Shown here: positions 1 to 7,426 of the stretch, piece by piece | Layout of the letters: the number at the start of each line of letters is the position of its first letter | Position numbering within the stretch: the stretch's first letter is position 1 | Origin: JBEIFW01 sp046081125 | GTDB taxonomy: Bacteria > Actinomycetota > Acidimicrobiia > Acidimicrobiales > Ilumatobacteraceae | Length of the DNA stretch: 64,000 nt | Direction of reading: 5' to 3' | NCBI GenBank assembly: GCA_046081125.1 | Contig: JBJTVH010000054.1 | Coordinates: 13,545-77,544 of the forward strand | The notes under the pieces: model-generated | What the model was told of the DNA's origin: nothing | Database searches by the model: none | What the model saw: the letters and a program-made list of their open reading frames with translations, nothing else | Translations under genes and position numbers: made by a program

Positions 1-342
1 TACCCCGATCGGCTTTCCGGCGGCCAGCAGCAGCGGGTGGCCATCGTGCGGGCCCTGGCCATGGGCCCGCGGGTGATGCTGTTCGACGAGGTCACCTCCG
101 CGCTCGACCCCGAGCTGGTGTCGGAGGTGCTGGGCATGGTGCGCGAGCTCGCCTCGGAGGGGATGACGATGCTGCTCGCCACCCACGAGATGGGCTTCGC
201 CAAGGAGGTCGCCTCGACGGTGTGCTTCCTCTACGAAGGCGTCGTCCACGAGTCCGGGCCCCCGGAGCGGATCTTCGGCGACCCGATCGAGGACCGCACC
301 CGGCAGTTCCTCCGCTCGATCATCGACGCCGGCCGGCTGTAG
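1..342 (+). CDS. Amino-acid-type ABC transporter ATP-binding protein, 3' part only
   Basis: The gene enters from the left edge, and only the last 113 residues are visible. They open with the ABC signature LSGGQQQR, then give the Walker B stretch VMLFDEVTSALDPE and the H-loop ATHEM. These are typical of the GlnQ/HisP family, which powers polar amino acid uptake at the inner face of the membrane. The QQQR form of the signature and the 'MGFAKEVAS' segment after the H-loop also fit that family. The permease and binding protein are not in the window, so the substrate is unknown. The coding region ends with TAG and is followed by a strongly structured stretch at 360-420. Confidence 0.9.
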   Translation, partial: YPDRLSGGQQQRVAIVRALAMGPRVMLFDEVTSALDPELVSEVLGMVRELASEGMTMLLATHEMGFAKEVASTVCFLYEGVVHESGPPERIFGDPIEDRTRQFLRSIIDAGRL

Positions 343-359
343 GGCTCGGTCCCCCGCAC

Positions 360-420
360 CCCGATCCCTCACTGTTCACCTGCTTGTGACCGATGGTGCC
401 AGCAGGCACCCGGGATCGGG
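360..420 (+). other. Structured element between the ABC gene and phoH (terminator or leader RNA)
   Basis: A perfect 9-base inverted repeat (CCCGATCCC at 360-368, GGGATCGGG at 412-420) encloses an inner hairpin, GGTGCC-agca-GGCACC, at 395-410. A competing 6-bp pairing (CCTGCT 379-384 with AGCAGG 401-406) would exclude the inner hairpin. There is no T-tract. It may be a terminator of the upstream transporter operon or a folded leader of the downstream PhoH gene. I cannot assign it to a known RNA family. Confidence 0.4.
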
Positions 421-462
421 TGCTACGAAACCTCCCACGTGTCCGATCCCCTTGGAGCTGCC

Positions 463-1848
463 GTGAGCGTTCGCCTCCAGACCGCCACCACCCGAGCGGG
501 CGATTCCGGTGACGTCGAACGGGTCCGCACCTGCGTCGTGCTGGACACCAGCGTGCTGGTCGCCGACCCGTCGTGCCTGGCCAGTTACGGCGGGTGCGAC
601 GTCGTCGTACCGCTCATCGTCGTCGAAGAACTCGACAAGCTGAAGAGCCGTCAGGACGATGCCGGCCGGGCTGCTCGCCACGCCCTGCGGACCCTGGAGG
701 ACCTACGCGTCGGCGCCGGGGGTTCGCTGAACCACCCGGTGCCGATCCCCGGTGACCGGCTCGGTGGCACCGTGCGTATCGAACTGAACGGCGTGCTCGG
801 GCACCTGCTCGCCGAGCACGGCCTCGATCCGGCCCGACCCGACAACCGCATCATCGGCGCCGCGCTCGGCCAGGCCCAGGACCGAACGACGGTCGTGATC
901 TCCAACGACGCCTCGCTGCGCATCAAGGCGGGTCATCTCGGCGTCGACGCCGACGAGCATCGGCCGGTCGGCCGGTCGATGGCGACCCGCCCGGCCGGCT
1001 GGCTCACCCTCGACGCCGACCCTGGCGACGTCGAGCGGTTGTATGCCACCGGGCGTCTCGATGAGCTCGCCGACGGACCCGCGATCTCTGAGCTCCCCTG
1101 CAACACCTTCGCCGTCGTCCGCAGCGGCTCCCGTTCGGCCCTGGCCCGACGGTCCGACGAGGGACTGGCACTGCTGACGTCGACGTCCCCGGAGGCCTGG
1201 GGGTTGCGCTCACGATCCAAGGAACAGCGCTTCGCGTTGGAACTGCTGCTCGACCCCGACGTGAGCGTGGTTGCGCTCGACGGGAGGGCCGGCACGGGCA
1301 AGACCGTCCTGGCCGTGGCCGCTGGCCTGGAGCAGGTGGTCGAAGCCCGCCGCTACGAACGACTGTCGATTTACCGCCCGCTCGTCCCCGTCGGACGGGC
1401 CGACGTCGGGTTCCTTCCGGGAGGCCTGGACGAGAAGCTCGACCCGTGGATGGCCGCCATCCACGATGCGGTCGTCGCGCTCACCGATCGGCGCTCGGCT
1501 CGCGACGCGCGCTCGTTGGTGGACGAACTCACGGCCCGGGGCGCGCTCTCCCTCGAGTCGGTCACGTTCCTGCGAGGACGCTCGCTGCACCGGCAGTTCA
1601 CCATCGTCGACGAAGCGCAAAACCTGGAACCGACCACGCTCAAGACGATCCTCACCCGTATCGGCGAGGGCACCAAGATCGTGTTCACCGGGGACACCAG
1701 CCAGATCGACGCTCCCTACGTCGGCGAATCCAACAACGCCCTCGCCGTGTTGATCGACGCCTTCAGCGGCCAGTCCTGCTTCGGCCACGTGACCCTGAAC
1801 GCCTGCGAACGCAGTGAGGTCGCGAGGATCGCTGCCGAGCTCCTCTGA
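463..1848 (+). CDS. PIN-PhoH (PhoH2/YlaK-type) ATPase-ribonuclease
   Basis: This 461-residue protein joins an N-terminal PIN nuclease domain to a C-terminal PhoH helicase-like ATPase. In the family such proteins unwind and cleave RNA. The PIN part (about residues 20-145) starts at VVLDTSVLVADP, with an acidic residue near D28, and contains EELDKLK and ISNDASLR. The ATPase part shows Walker A GRAGTGKT (274-281), Walker B FTIVDEAQN (379-387) and the family motif FTGDTSQID. I chose GTG at 463 because GGAG lies 5 bases upstream; another GTG at 439 would add 8 residues. Length and domain order match actinobacterial PhoH2. No antitoxin-like gene is visible beside it. Confidence 0.9.
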   Translation: MSVRLQTATTRAGDSGDVERVRTCVVLDTSVLVADPSCLASYGGCDVVVPLIVVEELDKLKSRQDDAGRAARHALRTLEDLRVGAGGSLNHPVPIPGDRLGGTVRIELNGVLGHLLAEHGLDPARPDNRIIGAALGQAQDRTTVVISNDASLRIKAGHLGVDADEHRPVGRSMATRPAGWLTLDADPGDVERLYATGRLDELADGPAISELPCNTFAVVRSGSRSALARRSDEGLALLTSTSPEAWGLRSRSKEQRFALELLLDPDVSVVALDGRAGTGKTVLAVAAGLEQVVEARRYERLSIYRPLVPVGRADVGFLPGGLDEKLDPWMAAIHDAVVALTDRRSARDARSLVDELTARGALSLESVTFLRGRSLHRQFTIVDEAQNLEPTTLKTILTRIGEGTKIVFTGDTSQIDAPYVGESNNALAVLIDAFSGQSCFGHVTLNACERSEVARIAAELL

Positions 1849-1891
1849 GGCGACCCCGGTCGCTGGTACCGGAACCCTAGTTCTTACGTGC

Positions 1892-1904
1892 TAAATCGTA
1901 TTTA
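1892..1904. promoter_or_regulatory. AT-rich palindrome upstream of the WhiB gene
   Basis: TAAAT-cgt-ATTTA sits in the most AT-rich patch of this otherwise very GC-rich area (about 1876-1935). It lies roughly 110 bases before the WhiB start. The patch probably carries the whiB promoter and perhaps an operator. No convincing -35/-10 pair can be fixed by eye. Confidence 0.3.
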
Positions 1905-2012
1905 CAGCGAAGCCGCGATGAATTAGCATTGAAACTGCCAGTGCGGCGGGCCCAACCCCTTCCGGCCCCGCCGCTCCTCCAATCTCCCTTTCGAGGACGT
2001 TGAGGTCGAAAA

Positions 2013-2324
2013 ATGCTCGCCATCGAAGCCGTCCTGCCGCGCCCCACCGCCGATTGGCGCGACACTGCCGCCTGCAAAGGCCAGACCAACCTGTTCTTCC
2101 CGCCCCGGGCGGAACGCCCCCAGGCTCGGGTCCGGCGTGAGGCCCAGGCCCGGATGCTCTGCGCGTCCTGCTCGGTCGCCGCCCAGTGTCGCTCGTTCGC
2201 CCGGGACCAGCGGGAGTACGGCTTCTGGGGTGGCGAGTCGGAAGAAGAGCGCCACCTCGCCGGCTACACCGTCGCCGCTCCGATCGGTGTACGGGCCCGG
2301 CAGTCCCACGCCCTCACCGCCTGA
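2013..2324 (+). CDS. WhiB-family iron-sulfur transcriptional regulator
   Basis: This 103-residue protein carries the four cysteines that ligate the [4Fe-4S] cluster in Wbl proteins (C21, C50, C53, C59; the last three as C-x2-C-x5-C). The family turn motif follows as GFWGG (70-74). The N-terminal DWRDTAAC segment resembles WhiB1/WhiB2-type proteins. Wbl proteins bind the principal sigma factor and sense redox state or NO. A good ribosome site (GAGG, 7 bases before ATG) supports the start. It has its own upstream region of about 160 bases, the longest non-coding stretch in the window. I cannot assign the exact Wbl subclass with certainty. Confidence 0.93.
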   Translation: MLAIEAVLPRPTADWRDTAACKGQTNLFFPPRAERPQARVRREAQARMLCASCSVAAQCRSFARDQREYGFWGGESEEERHLAGYTVAAPIGVRARQSHALTA

Positions 2325-2370
2325 GCGTCACCCCCCTTCGCCGCGCACCCCCGGCGTAGGGTCGCGGTCG

Positions 2371-2919
2371 GTGCAGTACGAACCCTTGGCCGTGGTCGAC
2401 GTCGAAACGACCGGCCTTCGACCTGATCGCGACCGTGTCCTGCAGGTCGCTGTCGTGCTGCGGTCGGCCGCAGGCGTCACGGAGCGTCAGTGGGTCTCGT
2501 TGGTGCGGCCACGATGGGGACGGCTCGCCCGTCTCGGCCCGACCGGGATCCACGGGATTACCCACCCGTCGCTACGCCATGCGCCCCGTCGGCCGCAGGT
2601 GCGCCAGGAACTTGGTGGGCTCCTCGCGGGCCGGATCGTCGTCGCCCACAACCTGCCGTTCGACTGGTCCTTCGTCCGCCGCCTCCTCGGGCCGGGAACC
2701 GAAGTACCTCTCCGTGGCCTGTGCACCCTCGAGTTGGCGCGGACCGTGGAGCCCGACCATCCAGAGGGCCACTCGCTCGGGGCCCTGTGCCGTCGGTACG
2801 GCATCGGCCAGGGCCGACCGCACGACGCACTCGACGACGCCCGAGCCACGAGCGAGTTGCTCGACCGCTTGCTCGAACAGCTCCCGGATCCGCCGCTGGT
2901 CCCGCTCGTTCAGCGATAA
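2371..2919 (+). CDS. DnaQ-like DEDDh 3'-5' exonuclease
   Basis: This 182-residue single-domain exonuclease is related to the proofreading epsilon subunit of DNA polymerase III. Exo I is seen as VVDVETTGL (catalytic D and E), Exo II as AHNLPFDWSFV, and Exo III as HDALDDA, where the histidine marks the DEDDh class. The start is the GTG at 2371, which puts the Exo I motif at the very N-terminus as usual. The frame is open further upstream, but that part lies over whiB. TAGGGT lies 8 bases before the GTG and may be its -10 box. The 3' end overlaps the convergent WYL gene by 10 bases. The role is DNA or RNA trimming; the exact substrate is unknown. Confidence 0.85.
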   Translation: MQYEPLAVVDVETTGLRPDRDRVLQVAVVLRSAAGVTERQWVSLVRPRWGRLARLGPTGIHGITHPSLRHAPRRPQVRQELGGLLAGRIVVAHNLPFDWSFVRRLLGPGTEVPLRGLCTLELARTVEPDHPEGHSLGALCRRYGIGQGRPHDALDDARATSELLDRLLEQLPDPPLVPLVQR

Positions 2920-3842
2920 GCGGCGAGCACGGAGGTCGCCGTGCGTACACCAAGGTCGCACCACCGCTCGGGCGCCACGACCTCGGCGTCGGGCCCGAGT
3001 TGCACGAGCAGCCGACCCAGCCAGCGTTCGCTCGTCACCGGAAGCCGAACCCGGAGCCTCCCGCCGCCGAGGGCTTCGACGGAGCGGACCGGATAACGGC
3101 CCGCCACCCACGCCGCCTCGGACGACAGGACCAATTCAGCTTCCGGGAGTTCGACGTCGTCGAACCATCCATCGGTAAGCGGCTCGATGGGCTCGACCTC
3201 GACCCGTTCACCGGTCGGTTCCGCTGCTTCCATTCGATCGACCCGGAACGTCCGGCGTGCCTGTGCGAGCGCGCACTCCGCCACGACGTACCAGGCGCCC
3301 TCGCGGACCAGCACGGCCCGCGGGGTGATCAACCGCTCGGTGCGGCGATCGTCGCCGCTGCGATAGACGACCGCAAGGCGTTCACCACGCTCGACAGCAT
3401 CGGTGACGACATCGAGCAACGCAGGCCGCTCGACGGCGACGCTCACCACCGCACGAGCGCCGAGCACCGCTTCGAGCTTGCGCAGCGCCCGGGCCAGGGG
3501 CCCGTCGGGATCCGCTCCCGGAAGCGCCAACGCGGCATGAGCGGCGGCGACCACCGAGAACGCCTCCTGGGCCGTCAACCGCAACGGCCTCCGGAACAGG
3601 CGTGGGACTCCGACGTGCACCCGACCGTCCTCGACGTAGATGTCGATCATCTCGTCGATGTACGGCGGGAGCCCGCACATCGACGCCACTTCGAGATCGG
3701 CGACCACGTGTTCGGGTCGCATGCCGAAGCGCTCGGCCACCTCGTCAACGGTTGCGCCGCCACGTTCCATGAGCCACGGCAGGATGGCGAGGAGGTGATG
3801 CAACCGTTGCTGGGTCGGCCTCGGCCCCCGACGGCCGCTCAT
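2910..3842 (-). CDS. pafC: WYL-domain regulator, PafC-like
   Basis: This 310-residue transcription factor has an N-terminal winged-helix segment (LLAILPWLMERGGATVDEVA, then the family-typical CGLPPYIDEMIDI) followed by a WYL ligand-sensing domain and a C-terminal WCX-type extension. The pattern LPW...VAERFG...CGLP is characteristic of actinobacterial PafC. PafC forms a heterodimer with PafB that activates the RecA-independent, mitomycin-inducible DNA damage response. The ATG at 3842 overlaps the stop of the upstream PafB-like gene as ATGA, indicating translational coupling. In many actinobacteria this pair lies near proteasome/Tat genes; here it follows fatty-acid-type genes instead. Confidence 0.8.
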   Translation of the reverse strand: MSGRRGPRPTQQRLHHLLAILPWLMERGGATVDEVAERFGMRPEHVVADLEVASMCGLPPYIDEMIDIYVEDGRVHVGVPRLFRRPLRLTAQEAFSVVAAAHAALALPGADPDGPLARALRKLEAVLGARAVVSVAVERPALLDVVTDAVERGERLAVVYRSGDDRRTERLITPRAVLVREGAWYVVAECALAQARRTFRVDRMEAAEPTGERVEVEPIEPLTDGWFDDVELPEAELVLSSEAAWVAGRYPVRSVEALGGGRLRVRLPVTSERWLGRLLVQLGPDAEVVAPERWCDLGVRTATSVLAAYR

Positions 3843-4777
3843 ACGATCGCCTCCAGCCAGCCGACTACCTCGGCGCGCACCTCGGGCGGCTCGAGCACCT
3901 CGGCGTGCTCGAGCATCCCGAGCACCCAAGACCGGAAGGCCGACCGGTTCGTGCAGGGCACCCGCACCAGCACGGTACCGTCGGCCTGCCGGGCGACGAC
4001 TCGTTCGGGGCCCAATTCGGCCACCACCCGTCGCGCCCAGGCCGAGTCGATGCGGACCACGGCCTCGGTGGGATCGTCACCGACGCCACCGATGGCCTTC
4101 ATGTCCGTCGCCAGCGCCCCCGACGGGTCGAAGCCGTCGGGGACCTCGAACGATCCGGCGTCGCCGATCTCGACATCCCCTTCGACCCGATCGACCCGGA
4201 AGACCCGCTGCTCGCCGTGCGAATGGTCGTAGCCGACGAGGTACCAATTCCCGCCCCGGGACAACAACCCCAGCGGATCGACCCGCCGGGCCCGCCCCCG
4301 GTACGAGAACGACACCGAGCAACGGGCTGCGTGTGCGGCGAAAAGCCCAGCAAGCGCCGGCATCGACGGGAGGACCGCGGCGGCCGTCGCCACCGGGTTC
4401 GTCGACCCGGCGCCGGGCGGCTCGGGAGCGAGCTTGCGCAGCGCGTCGTCCCCCCAGTCGACCCCCAGATGCACCGTCGCCATGGCCAACTGCAGCGCCC
4501 GCTTCTCGTCGTCGCTCAGCCCCAAGTCGCCGAGTTCGTAGGCGGACCGGTCGATCCGATATCCGGTGCCGCCGTCCGCGAGGTAGGTCTGCTCGATCAC
4601 GACGCCCTCGGCACGCAGGGCTGCCTTGTCCCGCTCGAACGCCGCCCGCCGAGCGGTCGGATCGGCGGGGTACTGCCCCGAGAGCTCGTGGACGATCCGG
4701 TCCTGCGAGAGCGGCTCGCGAGTCTCGAGGAGCAGGGCAAGCAGATTCGTGATCCGCTCGAGCGGGTCCACCGGCAT
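3839..4777 (-). CDS. pafB: WYL-domain regulator, PafB-like
   Basis: This 312-residue partner of the preceding gene starts MPVDPLERITNLLALLLETREPLS, continues with YPADPTARRAAFERDKAALRAEG, then GYRIDRSAYELGDLGLS. These are the standard PafB N-terminal helix-turn-helix features. A WYL core follows (WYLVGYDHSHGEQRVFRVDR). PafB and PafC act together as a DNA-damage-responsive activator in mycobacteria; the same role here is inferred from family and arrangement. The gene lies 18 bases after the B12-binding-domain gene and may share its transcript. The start ATG lacks a strong ribosome site, consistent with coupling to upstream translation. Confidence 0.8.
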   Translation of the reverse strand: MPVDPLERITNLLALLLETREPLSQDRIVHELSGQYPADPTARRAAFERDKAALRAEGVVIEQTYLADGGTGYRIDRSAYELGDLGLSDDEKRALQLAMATVHLGVDWGDDALRKLAPEPPGAGSTNPVATAAAVLPSMPALAGLFAAHAARCSVSFSYRGRARRVDPLGLLSRGGNWYLVGYDHSHGEQRVFRVDRVEGDVEIGDAGSFEVPDGFDPSGALATDMKAIGGVGDDPTEAVVRIDSAWARRVVAELGPERVVARQADGTVLVRVPCTNRSAFRSWVLGMLEHAEVLEPPEVRAEVVGWLEAIV

Positions 4778-4795
4778 GGCGCGCCCGCTCGGCGA

Positions 4796-5197
4796 TCAGG
4801 CCGAGGCCCGGCTCTCGGCGATCACCCGGTGCATCGCCGACACGATGTCGCCTGCCCCCGAACCCGGCGTCAGGACGGCGGCCACGCCGAGTTCGGCAAG
4901 CTTGGCGATGTCCTGATCGGGCACGATCCCTCCGACGACGACCGGTATGTCGACACCCAAGGCGCGCACCGCTTCGACGACCTTCGGCGCGAGCGTCATG
5001 TGCGCCCCCGACAGCATCGACAGCCCGATGGCGTCGACGTCTTCGTCGACGGCAGCGGCGGCCACCTTGCTCGGCGTCTGGAACAGCCCGGTGTAGATCA
5101 CCTCGAACCCGGCGTCCCGAAGGATTCGGGCCACGACCTTGACCCCTCGGTCGTGGCCGTCGAGGCCGACCTTTGCAACGAGGATGCGATCTGCCAT
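4796..5197 (-). CDS. Free-standing cobalamin-binding domain of the methylmalonyl-CoA mutase family
   Basis: At 133 residues this is only the B12-binding half of an acyl-CoA mutase. It shows the signature VGLDGHDRG, which supplies the DxHxxG histidine ligand to cobalt, followed by the Rossmann-like fold (GLSMLSGAHM, VVVGGIVPDQD, TPGSGAGDI). Stand-alone small subunits of this size occur in isobutyryl-, 2-hydroxyisobutyryl- and ethylmalonyl-type mutases. No catalytic large subunit lies in the window, so its partner must be elsewhere. The start is ATG 5197, which shares its A with the stop of the upstream dehydrogenase (TGATG), so the two are translationally coupled. Confidence 0.88.
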   Translation of the reverse strand: MADRILVAKVGLDGHDRGVKVVARILRDAGFEVIYTGLFQTPSKVAAAAVDEDVDAIGLSMLSGAHMTLAPKVVEAVRALGVDIPVVVGGIVPDQDIAKLAELGVAAVLTPGSGAGDIVSAMHRVIAESRASA

Positions 5198-6063
5198 CAC
5201 TTGCTCCCGTAGTCGTAGAAGCCCCGGCCGGCCTTGCGCCCGAGGAGCCCGGCCTCGACCATGCGGCTCAACAGCGGCGGGGGTGAGTAGAGCGGTTCTT
5301 TGAACTCGGTGTACAGGCTCTCGGCCACGGCCATCGTGGTGTCGAGCCCGATGAGGTCGGCGAGGCGCAACGGGCCCATGGGGTGGTTGCACCCCTCGAC
5401 CATGCCGGCATCGATGTCGTCCGCCGACGCGAAGCCGGATTCGAACATGCGGATCGCCGACAGGATGTACGGGATCAACAACGCGTTGACCACGAACCCG
5501 GCGCGGTCCTGGCTGCGGATCACCCGCTTGTGCAGCACGTCGACGGCAAAGCCCTCGGCAGCCGCCGTGGTCGCGGGCGCCGTCAGCAGCGACGTCACCA
5601 GCTCGACGAGGCGAAGCACGGGGACCGGGTTGAAGAAGTGGATGCCGATCACCTGCTCGGGGCGTTTGGTGGCCATGCCGAGCTTCATGATCGGGATCGA
5701 GGAGGTGTTCGAGGCGAGGATCGCCGAGGGGTCGGTGACGGCCCGGTCCAACGCGGCGAACACCGAGGTCTTCAGCTTCTCGTCCTCGATCACGGCTTCG
5801 ACGACGAGCTGGCGGTCGGCGAGGTCGCCGAAGTCGGTGGTGAAGTGCAATCTCGCCAGCGCTGCGTCACGAGCGCCCTCGTCGAGCTTGCCGGCCCGCA
5901 CGCCTCGGTCGAGGCTCGTGGACAGCCGCTTCATCCCGGCCTCGCAGGCCGCCGCGTCGATCTCCCGCACGAGCACGTCGAGCCCTGCCCGGGCGCACAC
6001 CTCGGCGATCCCGGAACCCATCAGCCCACAGCCGACCACCCCGACACGTTCGATCGTCGTCAT
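5197..6063 (-). CDS. 3-hydroxyacyl-CoA (3-hydroxybutyryl-CoA) dehydrogenase
   Basis: This 288-residue protein is the size of stand-alone FadB2/PaaH/Hbd enzymes, which oxidise 3-hydroxyacyl-CoA with NAD(P)+. The Rossmann motif is G11-C-G-L-M-G16. Further family marks are SNTSSIPI, GIHFFNPVPVLRLVE with the catalytic His region, and the C-terminal helical domain with GFVVNALL and GPLRLADLIGLD. The start is ATG 6063 with GGAGG 4 bases away. It follows the P450 gene by 20 bases and overlaps the B12-binding gene. Context suggests CoA-ester degradation, perhaps of branched or hydroxylated acids generated by the P450. Confidence 0.92.
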   Translation of the reverse strand: MTTIERVGVVGCGLMGSGIAEVCARAGLDVLVREIDAAACEAGMKRLSTSLDRGVRAGKLDEGARDAALARLHFTTDFGDLADRQLVVEAVIEDEKLKTSVFAALDRAVTDPSAILASNTSSIPIMKLGMATKRPEQVIGIHFFNPVPVLRLVELVTSLLTAPATTAAAEGFAVDVLHKRVIRSQDRAGFVVNALLIPYILSAIRMFESGFASADDIDAGMVEGCNHPMGPLRLADLIGLDTTMAVAESLYTEFKEPLYSPPPLLSRMVEAGLLGRKAGRGFYDYGSK

Positions 6064-6083
6064 CGATCCTCCGTTCGGGCCGG

Positions 6084-7367
6084 TCACGCTGCGGTGAACG
6101 CCAGGTCGAGCTTCTTCAGACCCCGCAACATGAAGCTGGGGTGATACTCGAAGTCGTTGGTCTCGAGCAGCCGGAGCGTATCGAGGCGCCGCGCCAGACG
6201 TTCGAAGGCCGCCACCATCTCCACGCGCGACAGCGGCGCCCCCAGACAGAAGTGGATGCCCTTGCCGAACGCCAAGTGATCCTTGAGCTCCGGCCGATCC
6301 GGATCGAACGCGTCGGGATCGCCGGAGAACACCTTCGCGTCGCGGTTCGCGGCCGAATAGACGAGCATGACTCGGGCCCCCTTGGGCACCGGGCAGCCGT
6401 CGATGCTCACGCCTTCGGCGGTGACCTTGCGGAACATTCCCTGCGTCGGAGTGGCGAGGCGGAGCACCTCTTCGGTGACCAACGGCGCGCGGCCCGCAGG
6501 ATCGGCCTTGAGCTTGGCCCACTGGTCGGGGTGCTGGGCGAGCAACCGCACGCCCTCGGTGAGCGCCTTCGTCGTCGTCTCGTTCCCGGCCACCAGCAGC
6601 TGCTGGATGATCGACAGCATCTCGGCCATCGTCAGGGACCGCTTCTGGCCTTCCGCGCCGGGGTCGTCGATGACCGAACCGACGAGGTCGCTCATCAGAT
6701 CGCCGGCGGGTGCGACCCGGCGACGCTCGAGTTCCTCGGCGAAGTAGTGCTGGAACTCCACCACCCCTCGGGCGGCCTCCACCCGGCGGTCATCGGAGAT
6801 CGACGCGCCGATGTCGGCGATCGAATCGTCGCTCCAGCGTTTGAAGTCGGCCAGACGGTCGGCCGGGACGTTGAGCACGTAGGCGATCGCCTCGATCGGC
6901 AACGGCACGGCGAAGCGGGGAACGAAGTCGATCTCGCCGCTCCGGCCGACGGAACCGAGCAGGTCGTCGATCAGGCGGTCGACGATCGCCTCGACCGGAG
7001 CTCGCAGCTCTGCGATGCGCCTCGGTGTGAAGTAGGGGGCGACCGTCCCCCGGAAGCGGGTGTGCCAGGGCGGGTCGATGGTGAGCATCGTCGGCACCCG
7101 GTCGTAGCCGTCGGCGTACACGGCACGAAGCCGGTCGATCACGTCGCCTTTCGGGGGCTCGCCGGCCGATCCGAACGCGTTCGAGAACGTGGCGGTGTCC
7201 CGTAACAACGGGAGCATGAGATCGTGCCGGGTCACCATGTAAATGTCGGTGCCCTGGACGTGGTGGACCGCCGGCCCGTCCTGCATCGCCCGGTAATAGG
7301 CGTGCGGGCACTGCTGGACGGTCGGCGAGAAGGGGTTGAAGCCCTCGAGGCTGATCTGGTCGGCCAT
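6084..7367 (-). CDS. Cytochrome P450
   Basis: This 427-residue soluble bacterial P450 shows the I-helix oxygen-activation motif AGNETTT, the ExxR of the K helix (EEVLR), and the haem loop FGKGIHFCLGAP with the thiolate ligand at about C374. The N-terminus lacks a membrane anchor. It would take electrons from a ferredoxin, none of which is adjacent. The FRKVTAEG segment after ExxR resembles families acting on sterols or fatty acids, but the substrate is not determinable. ATG 7367 is the start nearest the first conserved block. It lies between an APH-like kinase gene and a 3-hydroxyacyl-CoA dehydrogenase, suggesting oxidation feeding CoA metabolism. Confidence 0.93.
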   Translation of the reverse strand: MADQISLEGFNPFSPTVQQCPHAYYRAMQDGPAVHHVQGTDIYMVTRHDLMLPLLRDTATFSNAFGSAGEPPKGDVIDRLRAVYADGYDRVPTMLTIDPPWHTRFRGTVAPYFTPRRIAELRAPVEAIVDRLIDDLLGSVGRSGEIDFVPRFAVPLPIEAIAYVLNVPADRLADFKRWSDDSIADIGASISDDRRVEAARGVVEFQHYFAEELERRRVAPAGDLMSDLVGSVIDDPGAEGQKRSLTMAEMLSIIQQLLVAGNETTTKALTEGVRLLAQHPDQWAKLKADPAGRAPLVTEEVLRLATPTQGMFRKVTAEGVSIDGCPVPKGARVMLVYSAANRDAKVFSGDPDAFDPDRPELKDHLAFGKGIHFCLGAPLSRVEMVAAFERLARRLDTLRLLETNDFEYHPSFMLRGLKKLDLAFTAA

Positions 7368-7426
7368 GGTCCGACGATTCTCCCCCGCCAGGCCGACGAG
7401 CGACCAACTGCGAGGACGGCAGAGCG

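Noticed and set aside
1876..1935. A riboswitch upstream of whiB
   Set aside because: The stretch is AT-rich and contains a short palindrome but no recognisable riboswitch core; promoter or operator is the simpler reading.
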